From the NCBI RefSeq assembly GCF_030013905.1, contig NZ_CP124862.1, positions 2,669,051 through 2,733,050 on the forward strand: DNA of 64,000 nucleotides, given 5' to 3'. Each line of letters opens with the position of its first letter. Position 1 is the stretch's first letter. A model generated the notes under the pieces. It saw only the letters and a list, made by a program, of their open reading frames with translations. It made no database searches and was not told where the DNA came from. The stretch comes from Petroclostridium sp. X23. Lineage in GTDB: Bacteria > Bacillota > Clostridia > SK-Y3. Below, one piece after another: positions 43,669 through 53,514 of the stretch. The position numbers were made by a program, and so were the translations under genes.

Positions 43669-44036
43669 TATCTTTTAGGTACGATCTCAAGCCAATAATT
43701 ATCAGGATCATTAATAAAATATATTCCCATCGCTTCGTTCTCATAGCAAATGCATCCCATTTTTTTATGTAATTCATGTGCCGCGTCAAAGTCATCCGCG
43801 GTAAATGCAATGTGGAACTCATTGTCTCCAAGATTATACGGTTCTTTTCTGTCTCTCAGCCAAGTCAATTCCAACTTGTGTGGAGTAGTTTCATCGCCTA
43901 GAAAAACTAGTATAAAGCTTCCATCAGCAGCTTCTTTACGCCTTGTTTCTACCAATCCTAAAGCTTCTTTATAGAAAGCAAGACTTTTTTCAAGGTCCAA
44001 TACATTAATATTGTTGTGATTAAATACGAATTTCAT
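43668..44036 (-). CDS. VOC family protein, glyoxalase I-like
   Basis: The 122-residue protein has two beta-alpha-beta-beta-beta halves: FVFNHNNINVLDLEKSLAFYKEALGL and FHIAFTADDFDAAHELHKKMG, ending GIYFINDPDNYWLEIVPKR. His, Glu and the terminal E-I-V match the metal site of glyoxalase I-type enzymes (lactoylglutathione lyase) or relatives. The substrate cannot be stated. It stands alone with its own terminator. Confidence 0.88.
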   Translation of the reverse strand: MKFVFNHNNINVLDLEKSLAFYKEALGLVETRRKEAADGSFILVFLGDETTPHKLELTWLRDRKEPYNLGDNEFHIAFTADDFDAAHELHKKMGCICYENEAMGIYFINDPDNYWLEIVPKR

Positions 44037-44114
44037 CTTATCGCTCCTTCAATATTGTAAAATAAGTGATTGCCTTATCCTTATTATATCATACCAGATT
44101 AGTAATTTATACCA

Positions 44115-45359
44115 TCAATTCTGTAGATCTATCGCTTCTTGCATAAGCAGCAAACCCATATACTTCCCTTTATTCCATACCAGACTATCAAACTTCTCGT
44201 CGGCATGAGGTATATCGGTATTATTAAATGGGGTTAACTCTATACAGAATGCCGGTCTTTTAAATTCAAGTCTGAACCAATTTTCATAGCCTGCCCCATA
44301 AATTGCAGGGTCTTGTGATACAGGCATTTTCTTATATTCGGTAAGCTTTGAAATGCTGTCTGCAATTTTTTCCGCTGAAGGAATCTCTTTGTAAGTTCCG
44401 CTATCGGCCCAGTAAATGACTTCTCCTTTCGAATGAAAAGACGCAGCCAAAAGAAATTCATGCTGTCGGCTAAGTGCCATCATTGCTTGCACCTCAGGTT
44501 CCGATGCTGGGCTATATCCCTTAAACATTTCAGAGCTGGGCACATGGGTATTGCTTTTCTTAACTTCCCATTCCGCAGGATACTGTCTATTTAAATCAAC
44601 GCCGTTAATATTGGCTTTCCATTGTGAGTAGTGCGGCTGCAGCATCGTCATTGCTGCTACTTTTTCAGCATCTTTGACTGCATCAATTCCATTTTGCACC
44701 AAATTCACACCGTCGGGATTGACCATAGGAACAATATATAATGTAACCTCATCCAACAAATCCTTCACATGGTATTCACCGAAGTCTTTAACATCTTTAT
44801 AGTAAGACGAATAAGTTTCTACCATTTTCATAAGATAGGAGGAAGAAATATATTCTCTAGCATGATGGCTGCCACATAATAATATTTCCCTACTGCCCTT
44901 CCCTAATTTTATGAGCAACAGGTTTCGACCTTCTACCGACTGCCCAATGCTGTCCAACTTGATAATATCGGGATATAGTATCTCCAATTGGAGGGCGTCC
45001 TTAGCCATTTGGTCATACCCGTAAGCAACGTAGGGATTTACAACAGATCCTTTGCTGCCGATATCATCTTTTTGCTCCTGTACCGATTGTTCATCTGACT
45101 GTACCTCTTGCTTTTGCCACAACGGTTTATTTGATTGTTCATCGCCTTGCACCGGTTTCTCATGCCCAACGTCCTCAGTCTTCTGCTCAACTTGTTCAAG
45201 CTCTGATTCACTTATAACATCCGACTGATCATTAACTATATTGACTGCCGGAACAGTGCCAATAGTCTCTTGCATATTCTGAGCATAAGAATGAGACACA
45301 CCGGCAGCCAAAAAAGCGATTCCTATCATGCTGCAAAAGATTATCTTCTTTACTTCCAT
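44115..45359 (-). CDS. Exported M14 family zinc carboxypeptidase
   Basis: The 414-residue protein has a Sec signal (KKIIFCSMIGIAFLAAGVSHSYAQ) and a disordered Gln/Glu-rich linker (~40-105, with EQSNKPLWQKQEVQSDEQS). The peptidase M14 domain follows: GSHHAREYISSSYL (zinc HxxE), NPDGVNLVQNG, NGVDLNRQYP (substrate Arg), AASFHSKGEVIYW (third zinc His) and AFCIELTPF, which holds the catalytic Glu. Relatives include peptidoglycan gamma-D-glutamyl peptidases, so a cell-wall role is possible. The ATG at 45359 follows AGGT. It is probably secreted. Confidence 0.9.
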   Translation of the reverse strand: MEVKKIIFCSMIGIAFLAAGVSHSYAQNMQETIGTVPAVNIVNDQSDVISESELEQVEQKTEDVGHEKPVQGDEQSNKPLWQKQEVQSDEQSVQEQKDDIGSKGSVVNPYVAYGYDQMAKDALQLEILYPDIIKLDSIGQSVEGRNLLLIKLGKGSREILLCGSHHAREYISSSYLMKMVETYSSYYKDVKDFGEYHVKDLLDEVTLYIVPMVNPDGVNLVQNGIDAVKDAEKVAAMTMLQPHYSQWKANINGVDLNRQYPAEWEVKKSNTHVPSSEMFKGYSPASEPEVQAMMALSRQHEFLLAASFHSKGEVIYWADSGTYKEIPSAEKIADSISKLTEYKKMPVSQDPAIYGAGYENWFRLEFKRPAFCIELTPFNNTDIPHADEKFDSLVWNKGKYMGLLLMQEAIDLQN

Positions 45360-45397
45360 CACACATACCTACTTACTAAATATAATATACTATAATA

Positions 45398-45555
45398 TAA
45401 CGCATTAAAGTTTTTACAGTGGCAAACGGTTTTGAGGTGGTGTATGTGTCCTTCAGAGACGCGCCCAAACTCACTTCGTTCAAACAGTGGACGGTCTCTT
45501 ACGGAAACATACACCACCCCAAACCTACCGTTACTGTAATTTCTTTAATGCGTTA
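45398..45555. mobile_element. MITE-like imperfect inverted-repeat element
   Basis: About 158 bp with arms of ~65 bp: left TAACGCATTAAAG ... GAGGTGGTGTATGT-n-TCC and right the reverse complement with about 80 percent agreement by eye, including ACAGT and CAGAGACG segments. The centre is about 25 bp. The flanks are AT-rich and end in TATA-like sequence on both sides. It carries no gene. It lies between queG and the M14 gene. Confidence 0.75.
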
Positions 45556-45634
45556 CATATAGGGAAAAATCTCTAATATATTATATTCGACAGGCATGTA
45601 CTTTTCCCTCTTGGGAAATAATAGAACAGGTTAA

Positions 45635-46537
45635 TTAATCATTATTTTTTTCATTTATGACATTAAGATTTCTCAGTATGATCTTTTTTCCTCTCCAACT
45701 GAATGCCCTATTTCCATATCTTTTTTTAAATCCTTTGTTTGAATAACTTTCAACATCCTCTTTACTAATATTATAGACAGTGTCTTGTCCAAACTCTTTT
45801 AAGTTTGTTTTCTCTGCATGCTTATTATGCGGACATACTTGCTGGCAGATATCACACCCAAATATTTTCCCGCTGCGCTTGAGTATCTTAATCTCTTCTT
45901 TAGATAGGTCTTCTTTTTTTTGAGTGATATAGGATGCACACCTGGTAGGGTCCATTTGATAGTTTCCCAGCAAAGCGTTACCGGGACATCTTTTCAAGCA
46001 CTCCTCACATTGCGCACATTGCTTATCTAAAGGCCTGTCAAACTCAAAGAGATAGTTATTTAAAATATATCCTATAAATACATATGAGCCGTATTTTTCT
46101 GTAATAATGCTGTTATTTAATCCGAAATAACCCAAGCCGGCCATATATGCCAAATATCTATCCACTAACGGACCGTTATCAACAAAGGCCAAGTATTCAA
46201 AGCCTTTTATCTGCCCTTTTAAAAACTCACCGATCTTTTGGAGCTTTTCTTGAATAATCAAATGATAATCTATTGAATACGTATATTTTGATATATTGGA
46301 ATTCTCTACTGCATCAGTTAGGTAGGGAAACAAGCATACAATAACCGATTGAACATTCTCCATGGTAAGGCAGGGGCTGATTCTTTTCTCCAAATCTTTT
46401 TCCTCCATACCAGTATAGTAGCCTTTACCTATTCTTTGCGTTAAGATGGCTTCTAAATCGTGATATGGCCCCGGAGGAGCTATGCCTACGGCTTCAATCC
46501 CTATGTCTTTACAAAATTCTTTCAATTTTTCTTTCAA
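45635..46537 (-). CDS. queG: Epoxyqueuosine reductase
   Basis: The 300-residue enzyme reduces epoxyqueuosine to queuosine in tRNA and needs cobalamin and two 4Fe-4S clusters. Cluster motifs are CAQCEECLKRCPGNAL and CDICQQVCPHN, with DPTRCASYITQKK between them. The N-terminal DUF1730 part shows GIEAVGIAPPGPY and VDNGPLVDRYLAYMAGLGYFG. The start is a TTG behind GGTG. No other queuosine gene is nearby. The C-terminal HEAT-like region found in some QueG proteins is absent, so it is the short clostridial form. Confidence 0.93.
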   Translation of the reverse strand: MKEKLKEFCKDIGIEAVGIAPPGPYHDLEAILTQRIGKGYYTGMEEKDLEKRISPCLTMENVQSVIVCLFPYLTDAVENSNISKYTYSIDYHLIIQEKLQKIGEFLKGQIKGFEYLAFVDNGPLVDRYLAYMAGLGYFGLNNSIITEKYGSYVFIGYILNNYLFEFDRPLDKQCAQCEECLKRCPGNALLGNYQMDPTRCASYITQKKEDLSKEEIKILKRSGKIFGCDICQQVCPHNKHAEKTNLKEFGQDTVYNISKEDVESYSNKGFKKRYGNRAFSWRGKKIILRNLNVINEKNND

Positions 46538-46625
46538 ATTTATTCACCAACACTTTATCCCTATGGCCTGTAGATAGCCATATATAGAACTTTGATTTTC
46601 CAACTTATATATCATGCGAGTTTTC

Positions 46626-46699
46626 GTAGGGGTGGACGACTCTGTCCACCCGCAGATTACGCAATATTGCACCGGGCGGACAGAGTCGTCCGCCCCTAC
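46626..46699. repeat. Double GTAGGG hairpin element
   Basis: Same plan as at 29737: outer GTAGGGGTGGAC and GTCCGCCCCTAC, each half a hairpin. The inner halves differ from the other copy by compensating C/T and G/A pairs. It lies between queG and the partner-switching operon. Confidence 0.82.
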
Positions 46700-46820
46700 A
46701 GGAGCATAATTGATAACATGATATATCTTGAAAAAAACTACAAGCATAACTTTCTTTATCTATATTGAGTATTATACCCTATTTCTTATGTAAATTGTAC
46801 AGTACTCTTATATAAAAGAG

Positions 46821-46860
46821 AGCCTTCACTCCTTATATGGAATTCAGGCTCTTGACGGCC
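46821..46860 (-). terminator. Terminator after the STAS gene
   Basis: AGAGCCT and AGGCTCT arms with a partly paired middle, followed on the minus strand by CTTTTATA. It ends the kinase-receptor-STAS operon. Confidence 0.6.
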
Positions 46861-46870
46861 TTTTTTTAAA

Positions 46871-47194
46871 TTAATCTACCACAATGCATTGAGGCAATAT
46901 TTCAAACACTTTATCCAGCCGTGTTAATGTAAATATGCGCATTACCTCCGGCTGAAGGCTGTATAGTTTTAAGCTCCCTCCCTTTTCCATACATTTTTTA
47001 TAAATAGAGATCAACACCCCTAAGCCTGCGCTATCAATAAAGCTGCATTGAGAAAAATCAATATCAAAAGCCTTTTCACCTGCATTTATTAAGTCATACA
47101 TCTGTTTTCTGAACTGGTCCACCTCTTTTATCGCAAAATTTTGGGGAACTTTTATTCTTATTCGGTCATTCCTGTTTTCAGCTGTTATTACCAT
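46871..47194 (-). CDS. STAS domain anti-anti-sigma factor
   Basis: The 107-residue protein is a SpoIIAA-like STAS domain: [58 protein letters not shown]. The Ser in [10 protein letters not shown] is the usual phospho-acceptor, here the target of the RsbW-like kinase two genes upstream. Unphosphorylated forms bind the kinase and free its partner. It overlaps the end of the chemoreceptor gene by 17 bases. No sigma factor or PP2C phosphatase is encoded in this operon. Confidence 0.9.
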   Translation of the reverse strand: MVITAENRNDRIRIKVPQNFAIKEVDQFRKQMYDLINAGEKAFDIDFSQCSFIDSAGLGVLISIYKKCMEKGGSLKLYSLQPEVMRIFTLTRLDKVFEILPQCIVVD

Positions 47195-49196
47195 TGTTGT
47201 CCTCCTGTATTTTAAACTTTGCCACCAAACTTTCCAAGGTGTTTGCCATACTGCTGGTTTCTTCTGCTGTTGCGGCTACTGTCTCTACAGCAGCTGCCTG
47301 CTCCTGGGTAGCTGCTGCTACTTGTTCACTGTTTGCTCCGGTTGCTTCGGTTATGGTAGCAACATTATCGATAAGCTTTATGACTTGCTCAGAACTTGCT
47401 ACTTCATCTTGTGTAATCTCAACCATTTCTTTGATGCTGCTCACTGTTTTGTTAACCGCCTCAATAATCTCTACAAACGCTTGATCAGTCTCGCTAACCA
47501 CTTTGACGCCATTGTCTACCGCTTGTTTTCCATGGTCCATTGACACCACCGCTTTACTTGTCTGCGCTGACATTTCATTGATTAGTACCGCGATTTCATG
47601 AGCCCCTTTATTAGATTCATCAGATAACTTACGTACCTGTTCCGCAACTACAGTAAATCCTCTGCCGTGTTCCCCGGCTCTGGCAGCTTCAATTGCAGCA
47701 TTTAATGCCAGCAAGTTTGTCTGCTCTGCGATGGTATTGATAGTTTTAACGATACCACTGACCTTTTCAGACAGGCTGCTAAGCGCCTGTAATATTTCAA
47801 CCGTTTCTTTTGTATTATAGCTGATAACGTCCATTGCCTTGACGGTTTCCTCTACCTTTGATCGCCCCTGCAATGCGGTATTCATTGTATGATTTGATCC
47901 CTCATTTGCTATAACAGCTTTGTTTTGAGCCAATTGAATCAAACTGGAGAGCTGCACCAGTACTTGAGAAGTTTCAATAATAGCGCTGTTTTGATTAGAA
48001 GAGTCCTTCGCGACTTCATGAATACTTGCGGCAATTTGCTGGGTGGCGGCATTCACTTGTTCAGAAGAAGCTGCCATTTCTTCAGAAGAAGCTGCCAGCT
48101 CCACAGCACCTTCACGTACCTGCCGCACAATCTTAGACTGATTCATGATCATCGTATTAAAGGAATCTCCCAACGCTTGTATCTCATCTTTTGTACGTAT
48201 ATCCGATTTAACTGTCAGATCACCTTCTCCAGCCCTATCCATAAGCATCTGGAGTTTTCTGACAGGTCTTATGATATTACCGGAAGCAATAATATAAGCT
48301 ATCACCATCGCAATGATAATTGCAAGCAGTGCGATTATTATAGTACTATTTCTTATATCAAAGGCTGAAGCCATATAATCCTTATAATTTGCAGTAGTAG
48401 CTACCACCCAGTTTCCCGCAGGCTGAAAAGATACATACTTGTAAACTCCTTCGTATGTATAAAATCCTGAAGAAGTCTCTCCTGCCTTCATTCTTTCAAC
48501 AATCGCTTTCAATTCCGTGTTATCGGTATCTGCAACATTCTCTACAAGGATCTTATCGGCATTAGGATGATATACTACCAGACCATTTGTGTCGATCATA
48601 TACCCATATCCGCTCTCACCTATTTTTATCTCCCCAACATGCTCGGAGATCACCTCAAATCTAACACTCCCGACAAGTACCCCTACGATCCTACTCCCTT
48701 CAAGTAACGGCTGCGCTATCGCGATAACCGGTCGTTTGGTAAAGTTTGATACCACTACCTCACTGATAACAGTTTCTCCTTGCAGTGCTTTTTTGACATA
48801 TTCCCTGTCTCTCAAATCCACATTGGACTGTTTTCCTTCATTGTTAAGAACCGTCCGTCCCTGTTTATCTAGAAGTATCACCATTTCAAGAATCTCAGCA
48901 TTGTCCTGCTGTATGCTTGATAAAAAACGAACAACCGCATCACGGCCATCCTCATTTTCTGCAGATCTTATCAACTCAGCATCTTTAGCTGCTATCTGTA
49001 TATACTTTTTGACAGAATCAACCGTTCTGTTCACCGCTTCAACAGCTTGGCCGGTAGTAGTATTCAATTCTTGCTCAATAGTATTTTGTAATGCATCAGA
49101 TGTCATACAATATGATAGGTAGCCTAAAATCACGACCGGTACAGCAATAAGAACAAAAAAACTTAATAATAATTTGGCTTTCAAACTTACTTTCAT
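47178..49196 (-). CDS. Methyl-accepting chemotaxis protein with a dCache sensor
   Basis: The 672-residue receptor has TM1 (about 8-28), an extracytoplasmic dCache_1-type domain (35-280; [33 protein letters not shown] then [11 protein letters not shown] and [16 protein letters not shown]), TM2 (286-305), HAMP (~306-355) and a methyl-accepting domain with the signalling tip [37 protein letters not shown] (~488-524). The tail ends EDNNGNNS with no CheR/CheB pentapeptide. It starts on the last base of the kinase stop codon and ends inside the STAS gene, so all three genes are coupled. The ligand is unknown. Confidence 0.93.
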   Translation of the reverse strand: MKVSLKAKLLLSFFVLIAVPVVILGYLSYCMTSDALQNTIEQELNTTTGQAVEAVNRTVDSVKKYIQIAAKDAELIRSAENEDGRDAVVRFLSSIQQDNAEILEMVILLDKQGRTVLNNEGKQSNVDLRDREYVKKALQGETVISEVVVSNFTKRPVIAIAQPLLEGSRIVGVLVGSVRFEVISEHVGEIKIGESGYGYMIDTNGLVVYHPNADKILVENVADTDNTELKAIVERMKAGETSSGFYTYEGVYKYVSFQPAGNWVVATTANYKDYMASAFDIRNSTIIIALLAIIIAMVIAYIIASGNIIRPVRKLQMLMDRAGEGDLTVKSDIRTKDEIQALGDSFNTMIMNQSKIVRQVREGAVELAASSEEMAASSEQVNAATQQIAASIHEVAKDSSNQNSAIIETSQVLVQLSSLIQLAQNKAVIANEGSNHTMNTALQGRSKVEETVKAMDVISYNTKETVEILQALSSLSEKVSGIVKTINTIAEQTNLLALNAAIEAARAGEHGRGFTVVAEQVRKLSDESNKGAHEIAVLINEMSAQTSKAVVSMDHGKQAVDNGVKVVSETDQAFVEIIEAVNKTVSSIKEMVEITQDEVASSEQVIKLIDNVATITEATGANSEQVAAATQEQAAAVETVAATAEETSSMANTLESLVAKFKIQEDNNGNNS

Positions 49197-49597
49197 TAAT
49201 GCTCCCCCTCATTGATAGTTCTGTTTATTTTCTTTTCTACCACTAAAACACCATCAGCAAACTCTATATAATCTGAAACGCACCCAAGTATAAATAATCC
49301 CCTGCCATGCTCATTTAAAACCTGATCATCTGTTATTTCCTTAGGAATAGGGATATGTCCGGATTTAGCACCTCCATTCTTAAATTCAAATCTTGCTATT
49401 GTTCCATCATAATAATATCTTAAATAGATGGGTTCTATCGGGTTTCTGTCATTCCCATGAACAAATGCATTTGTAATCCCTTCTGTTAAAATTAATCTTA
49501 TGTCGTATTCATGATTATTTACCTCCGATACAATTTCATTGATGACGTTCGTATAATGATCTATACCAAATAATACAAACTCCTTTTTTGTAACCAT
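49196..49597 (-). CDS. RsbW/SpoIIAB-like serine kinase (HATPase_c_2)
   Basis: The 133-residue protein matches the anti-sigma kinase fold: [26 protein letters not shown] (N box), [14 protein letters not shown] and a G box [18 protein letters not shown]. Such kinases phosphorylate a STAS partner and bind a sigma factor or another regulator. A UAAUG stop-start joins it to the chemoreceptor. It may act on something other than a sigma factor, since none is near. The upstream 150 bp hold an inverted repeat ATGTAAA-n7-TTTACAT (49624-49644), a possible operator. Confidence 0.88.
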   Translation of the reverse strand: MVTKKEFVLFGIDHYTNVINEIVSEVNNHEYDIRLILTEGITNAFVHGNDRNPIEPIYLRYYYDGTIARFEFKNGGAKSGHIPIPKEITDDQVLNEHGRGLFILGCVSDYIEFADGVLVVEKKINRTINEGEH

Positions 49598-49703
49598 TTG
49601 TATCCCTCAGCCCTAATTTTTTTATGTAAATCTAGGTTTTACATTTCTATATTATGGTATATATTTTACCACAATTTTCATATATTTTAAACAAATTTCT
49701 TGA

Positions 49704-49746
49704 AAAAAAAACCTTATTCGACAAAAAAAGCCGAATAAGGTTTTTT
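49704..49746. terminator. Terminator after agcS
   Basis: ACCTTATTCG and CGAATAAGG arms (49711-49720 and 49732-49740) lie inside A and T runs, so it works for agcS on the minus strand and could work the other way. Confidence 0.85.
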
Positions 49747-49768
49747 GAATATTATTTATTAAATACTG

Positions 49769-51157
49769 CTATTTTTTGATAGAAATTACTTCATCGGTGG
49801 ATATTTCATCGATGTTATCATCGAATAAATACTTCTTAGTTTCACTAGCAATAACGCCGCTCAGAAGTAGTAATGAAACAAGGTTTGGTATAGCCATCAG
49901 TCCGTTGGTAAGGTCGGAAAAATCCCAAACGATATTGAGAGAGGTGACAGAACCAATAAAGACAACAAAGATAAATACAATCCTATACGGCATAATCGCG
50001 CTTTTACCAAATAGGTATTCAATCGCTTTTTCAGCATAATATGACCAACCTAGTATCGTGGAAAATACAAATGTGAAAAGGCCGACTGTTAATATCGCAG
50101 GACCAATTACCGGAATAACGGAAAACGCTTCTTTAGTAAGCTCTGCGCCTACTAAGCCTTTTTGCCACGCTCCGGAATTCACAAGAACTAGTCCGGTCAT
50201 GGCACACACGATAACGGTATCCCAAAAAGTACCGGTGGCCGATACCAAAGCCTGCGATACGGGATTCCTGGTTTTGGCTGCTGCAGCTACGATTGGCGCG
50301 CTACCCAAACCGGATTCATTGGAAAACAATCCTCTGGCAACCCCGAATCTCATAGCTGCCATCACACCGGCACCCGCAAATCCTCCAATGGCAGCTTGAC
50401 CGGTAAACGCCGACTTCAAAATGAGCATTACCGAAGCACCCAATGTTTTATACCCCATCGTGAGGATAATAATACATCCCGCAACATAAAACAGCGCCAT
50501 AAAAGGAACCAGTATATTGCATATTTTCGCTATACTATGGATACCACCTATAATAACAACAGCAGTAAGTGCCATCATTACCAATCCGGTTACCCATGTT
50601 GGTATATTAAAAGTTTTTAACGCCATATCGGAGATAGAGTTCGCCTGGGTCATATTTCCGATTCCAAAGGCAGCCATCGCAGTAAAAACGGCGAATAGCA
50701 CACCCAACCATCTCATCTTCAATCCGTATTCCAACACATACATAGGTCCTCCGGCCATTGTGCCGTCGGAAGTTTTGACTCTATACTTTACCGCAAGCAG
50801 CGCTTCAGCATATTTTGTAGATATTCCGAATACACCGGTTAACCATGTCCAAAGCACCGCGCCTGGTCCGCCAAGCGCAACAGCGGTAGCCACCCCTACG
50901 ATATTCCCTGTTCCGATGGTAGCCGCTAATGCAGTAGCAAGAGAACTGAATTGGCTGACATCCCCGGCAGAATCATCATCTTTTGTAATAGACAGTTTAA
51001 TCCCTTTTCCTATGAATCTTTGAATGAATCCCAATCTAAAAGTCAAATATAAGTGCGTACCGAAAAGTAAAATTAATAAGGGCCACCCCCAAATGATGTC
51101 ACGAATATCTGCGATATTCTTACCTAAAACTTCCATCATGCTCGAAAGAGCTTCCAT
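49769..51157 (-). CDS. agcS: Sodium/alanine symporter family protein AgcS
   Basis: The 462-residue transporter has about 11 membrane helices and the family's GDVSQFSSLATALAATIGTGNIVGVATAVALGGPGAVLWTW (Na+ and substrate site), GPMYVLEYGL, GVARGLFSNESGLGSAPIVAAAAKT, and the C-terminal FVFSTILGWSYYAEKAIEYLFG. It imports alanine or glycine with sodium. AGAAGGAGG gives the ATG. It is 76 bp after a CitA/CitB-type pair in the same direction, which may control it. Confidence 0.93.
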   Translation of the reverse strand: MEALSSMMEVLGKNIADIRDIIWGWPLLILLFGTHLYLTFRLGFIQRFIGKGIKLSITKDDDSAGDVSQFSSLATALAATIGTGNIVGVATAVALGGPGAVLWTWLTGVFGISTKYAEALLAVKYRVKTSDGTMAGGPMYVLEYGLKMRWLGVLFAVFTAMAAFGIGNMTQANSISDMALKTFNIPTWVTGLVMMALTAVVIIGGIHSIAKICNILVPFMALFYVAGCIIILTMGYKTLGASVMLILKSAFTGQAAIGGFAGAGVMAAMRFGVARGLFSNESGLGSAPIVAAAAKTRNPVSQALVSATGTFWDTVIVCAMTGLVLVNSGAWQKGLVGAELTKEAFSVIPVIGPAILTVGLFTFVFSTILGWSYYAEKAIEYLFGKSAIMPYRIVFIFVVFIGSVTSLNIVWDFSDLTNGLMAIPNLVSLLLLSGVIASETKKYLFDDNIDEISTDEVISIKK

Positions 51158-51233
51158 AAATTCACTTCCTCCTTCTAATCATTTTGTATCTATTTTAGCA
51201 ACAATCGCAAGTAAAAACAATATCATAATTATC

Positions 51234-51920
51234 CTAATCTTCTTTTAATCTATATCTATTTTTGGGTCGGCCTACATTCCCATATTCAGGCTCTACAATA
51301 ACCTTTTGTTCTTTTTCCAGATAATCCAGATATCTCCTTGCTGTTATTCTGGATACTCCTACTTTTTTTGCAATCTGGTAAGAAGTAAAAGTTTCTCCCT
51401 TCATATCAGAGATGGTCTCAACAATTTTTTTATAGGTGTGAGGGCTAAACCCTTTGATATCTTTTACTTCTTCTTCCAAACCCGTTCTTTTTTCATTTAA
51501 AATATATTTATCGATAATATCCTGTTCTGCACTGTACATCTTCTTCAGATTGTTTTTTCTGTCCTTATACTGCAGCAGCGCTTCTCTAAACCTTTCGAAA
51601 GTAAAGGGCTTAATAAGATAATCCACAACCCCATATCGAAAGGCTTCTTCTACCGTGTTCATATTCTTGTCGGCCGTGATTAAGATGACATCACACCCAA
51701 TATTTTCACTACGAATCCATTTAAGTAAGTCTATTCCTCTGCCTTGAGGAAAAAAAACATCTAACAGTATCAAGTCAGGTTTTTTTTGTTTAATGATTTC
51801 CTTGGCTTTTTCTATGCTATTGACACTGTGCTGCACATGATATCCTTCTATCTTGCTTAAAAATTTTTCATTTATTTCTCTTACCATAGGATCATCTTCT
51901 ACTATAAGTACCTGTATCAT
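51234..51920 (-). CDS. CitB/DcuR-family response regulator
   Basis: The 228-residue regulator has a receiver (MIQVLIVEDDPMVREINEKFL; Asp in LILLDVFFPQGRGIDLL; ITADKN; IKPFTFERFREALLQY) and a C-terminal HTH (FTSYQIAKKVGVSRITARRYLDYLEKEQKVIVEPEYGNVGRPKNRYRL), the CitB/DcuR output. It begins one base past the kinase gene, with AGAGGTGATT as ribosome site. Its target is unknown; agcS downstream is a candidate. Confidence 0.92.
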   Translation of the reverse strand: MIQVLIVEDDPMVREINEKFLSKIEGYHVQHSVNSIEKAKEIIKQKKPDLILLDVFFPQGRGIDLLKWIRSENIGCDVILITADKNMNTVEEAFRYGVVDYLIKPFTFERFREALLQYKDRKNNLKKMYSAEQDIIDKYILNEKRTGLEEEVKDIKGFSPHTYKKIVETISDMKGETFTSYQIAKKVGVSRITARRYLDYLEKEQKVIVEPEYGNVGRPKNRYRLKED

Positions 51921-53495
51921 TTAATCACCTCTTCCCGCCGGGATAAAAATATCCCAAGTAGTTCCGTTATTTGATATCAACTCTATCGTACCTCCTGCAT
52001 TATCAACGATTTGTTTTACAATGCTAAGCCCATATCCTCTGCTCCCTGTTTTTGTTGTAAAGCCCTTTTGAAAGATTTTATCTTTGATATCCTGGCTTAT
52101 TCCCGGCCCATTATCTTCAATCCATATCCTCAAGCCACTATCGTTAGATATTAATTTCACAACAATTTTTCTATCTTCATATTTTACTAACTCATCCATA
52201 GCATTTTCGATCAAGTTGCCGATTACTGAGCATATTTCGTCTTCCGTTATGCTTTCAGGTATTGCGGTTATATTTGAGCTGGAATGGATGACAAGATCGA
52301 TTTTTGATTCTGCTGCTTTATTATATTTTGCCAGTAGTATTCCCGCGATAGGGGCGTTTCTTATTTTATAATTTAAAATTTCTACAATCTCCTGTCTTTG
52401 ACTGGACAAATCGGCAATATACTTGATGGCCTTATCATATTCTTCTAATTGAATAAGACCGGATATGGTATGAAGCTTATTCATAAACTCATGATTTTGA
52501 GCTCTCAGTGCAGAAGTTATTCGCTTGATGCCTGTTAATTCTTCCGCCATCTTCTTCACTTCGGTAAGATCCTGAAAGCTTGATACTACGCCTATGATAT
52601 CGTTTTTATGATTTTTCAATAAAGTATGGCTGCATAGCAATGTTTTTCCACGGCTTATTCTTATTTCCTGATTATACGCCGACTGCTTGCTCTCCAGCAC
52701 TTCCATAATGTAGTTCGCAATTTTCAAATGAAAGTTTGTTATATTCTTACCAATATCATCAGCCTTAAAACCAAAAATTTTCTCCGCTGTTTTATTAAAT
52801 AATATGATTTTCCCTTTTTCATCTATGGCTAAAATACCATTTTTCAAGCTCTGCAGTACATTATCTCTTTGTCCCAAAAGAAGCGCTATTTCTTCGGGCT
52901 CCAATCCAAATATGGTGCGTTTGATGCTAAAAGATAAAATAGCCGCACTGATTATACCAATTAACAGCCCTATTGCCAAAGTGATCTCAATATTCGAAAT
53001 ATAGGGTCGTATTTCTTTATACACCTTGTTGTTCAATAGGCCTACCAAAACAGCCCCTACCTGCTGATCCTCATAATAGATAGGAGCGAATGCCCTGATG
53101 GCGGAAATCAAAACATTCTTATCTTTTGAAACATAAGCTTCTCCCGTTTCAAGAACTCTTTCCTCTCCGCCACTGATATATTTTTTCCCCAGATCATATT
53201 CAATGGGATAAGAATATTTTATCCCATCCATATCCAGTACAATAATGTATTGAAATCTGGTTTTGTGCTTGAAACGTTCGATGGTATTTTGAATCACTCG
53301 ATAATCCTTGGTGGTTGCCAAAGTCTTCTGAATAATATCCATCTCCGCAACAGTTACTGCCAGATCCATCGCATTATTTCCCATCTGGTTTTCTATGGTT
53401 TTTTCCACCTGCTTATACGTTAAGAGACCTATACCTCCGATAACACTAATCAGTATAATGGTCATAAACAACGTTATTCTATGCTGCAACTTCAA
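51921..53495 (-). CDS. CitA/DcuS-type sensor histidine kinase
   Basis: The 524-residue kinase has TM1 (8-28), an outer sCache/PDC domain (RFQYIIVLDMDGIKYSYPIEYDLGKKYISGGEERVLETGEAYVS), which in CitA and DcuS binds citrate or C4-dicarboxylates, TM2 (~168-190), a PAS domain (ILAIDEKGKIILFNKTAEKIFGF), and a dimerisation/His region (LRAQNHEFMNKLHTISGLIQL) with the HATPase (LIENAMDELVKYEDR, DNGPGIS, GSRGYGLSIVKQIVDNAGG). The ligand is probably a carboxylate; that is inference. Confidence 0.92.
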   Translation of the reverse strand: MKLQHRITLFMTIILISVIGGIGLLTYKQVEKTIENQMGNNAMDLAVTVAEMDIIQKTLATTKDYRVIQNTIERFKHKTRFQYIIVLDMDGIKYSYPIEYDLGKKYISGGEERVLETGEAYVSKDKNVLISAIRAFAPIYYEDQQVGAVLVGLLNNKVYKEIRPYISNIEITLAIGLLIGIISAAILSFSIKRTIFGLEPEEIALLLGQRDNVLQSLKNGILAIDEKGKIILFNKTAEKIFGFKADDIGKNITNFHLKIANYIMEVLESKQSAYNQEIRISRGKTLLCSHTLLKNHKNDIIGVVSSFQDLTEVKKMAEELTGIKRITSALRAQNHEFMNKLHTISGLIQLEEYDKAIKYIADLSSQRQEIVEILNYKIRNAPIAGILLAKYNKAAESKIDLVIHSSSNITAIPESITEDEICSVIGNLIENAMDELVKYEDRKIVVKLISNDSGLRIWIEDNGPGISQDIKDKIFQKGFTTKTGSRGYGLSIVKQIVDNAGGTIELISNNGTTWDIFIPAGRGD

Positions 53496-53514
53496 TTGCT
53501 CTCCACCTCTGTCA

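Noticed and set aside
46544-46747. A 67-residue minus-strand reading frame ahead of queG
   Set aside because: It lies over a double GTAGGG hairpin element and has no ribosome site; the coding look is from the repeat.
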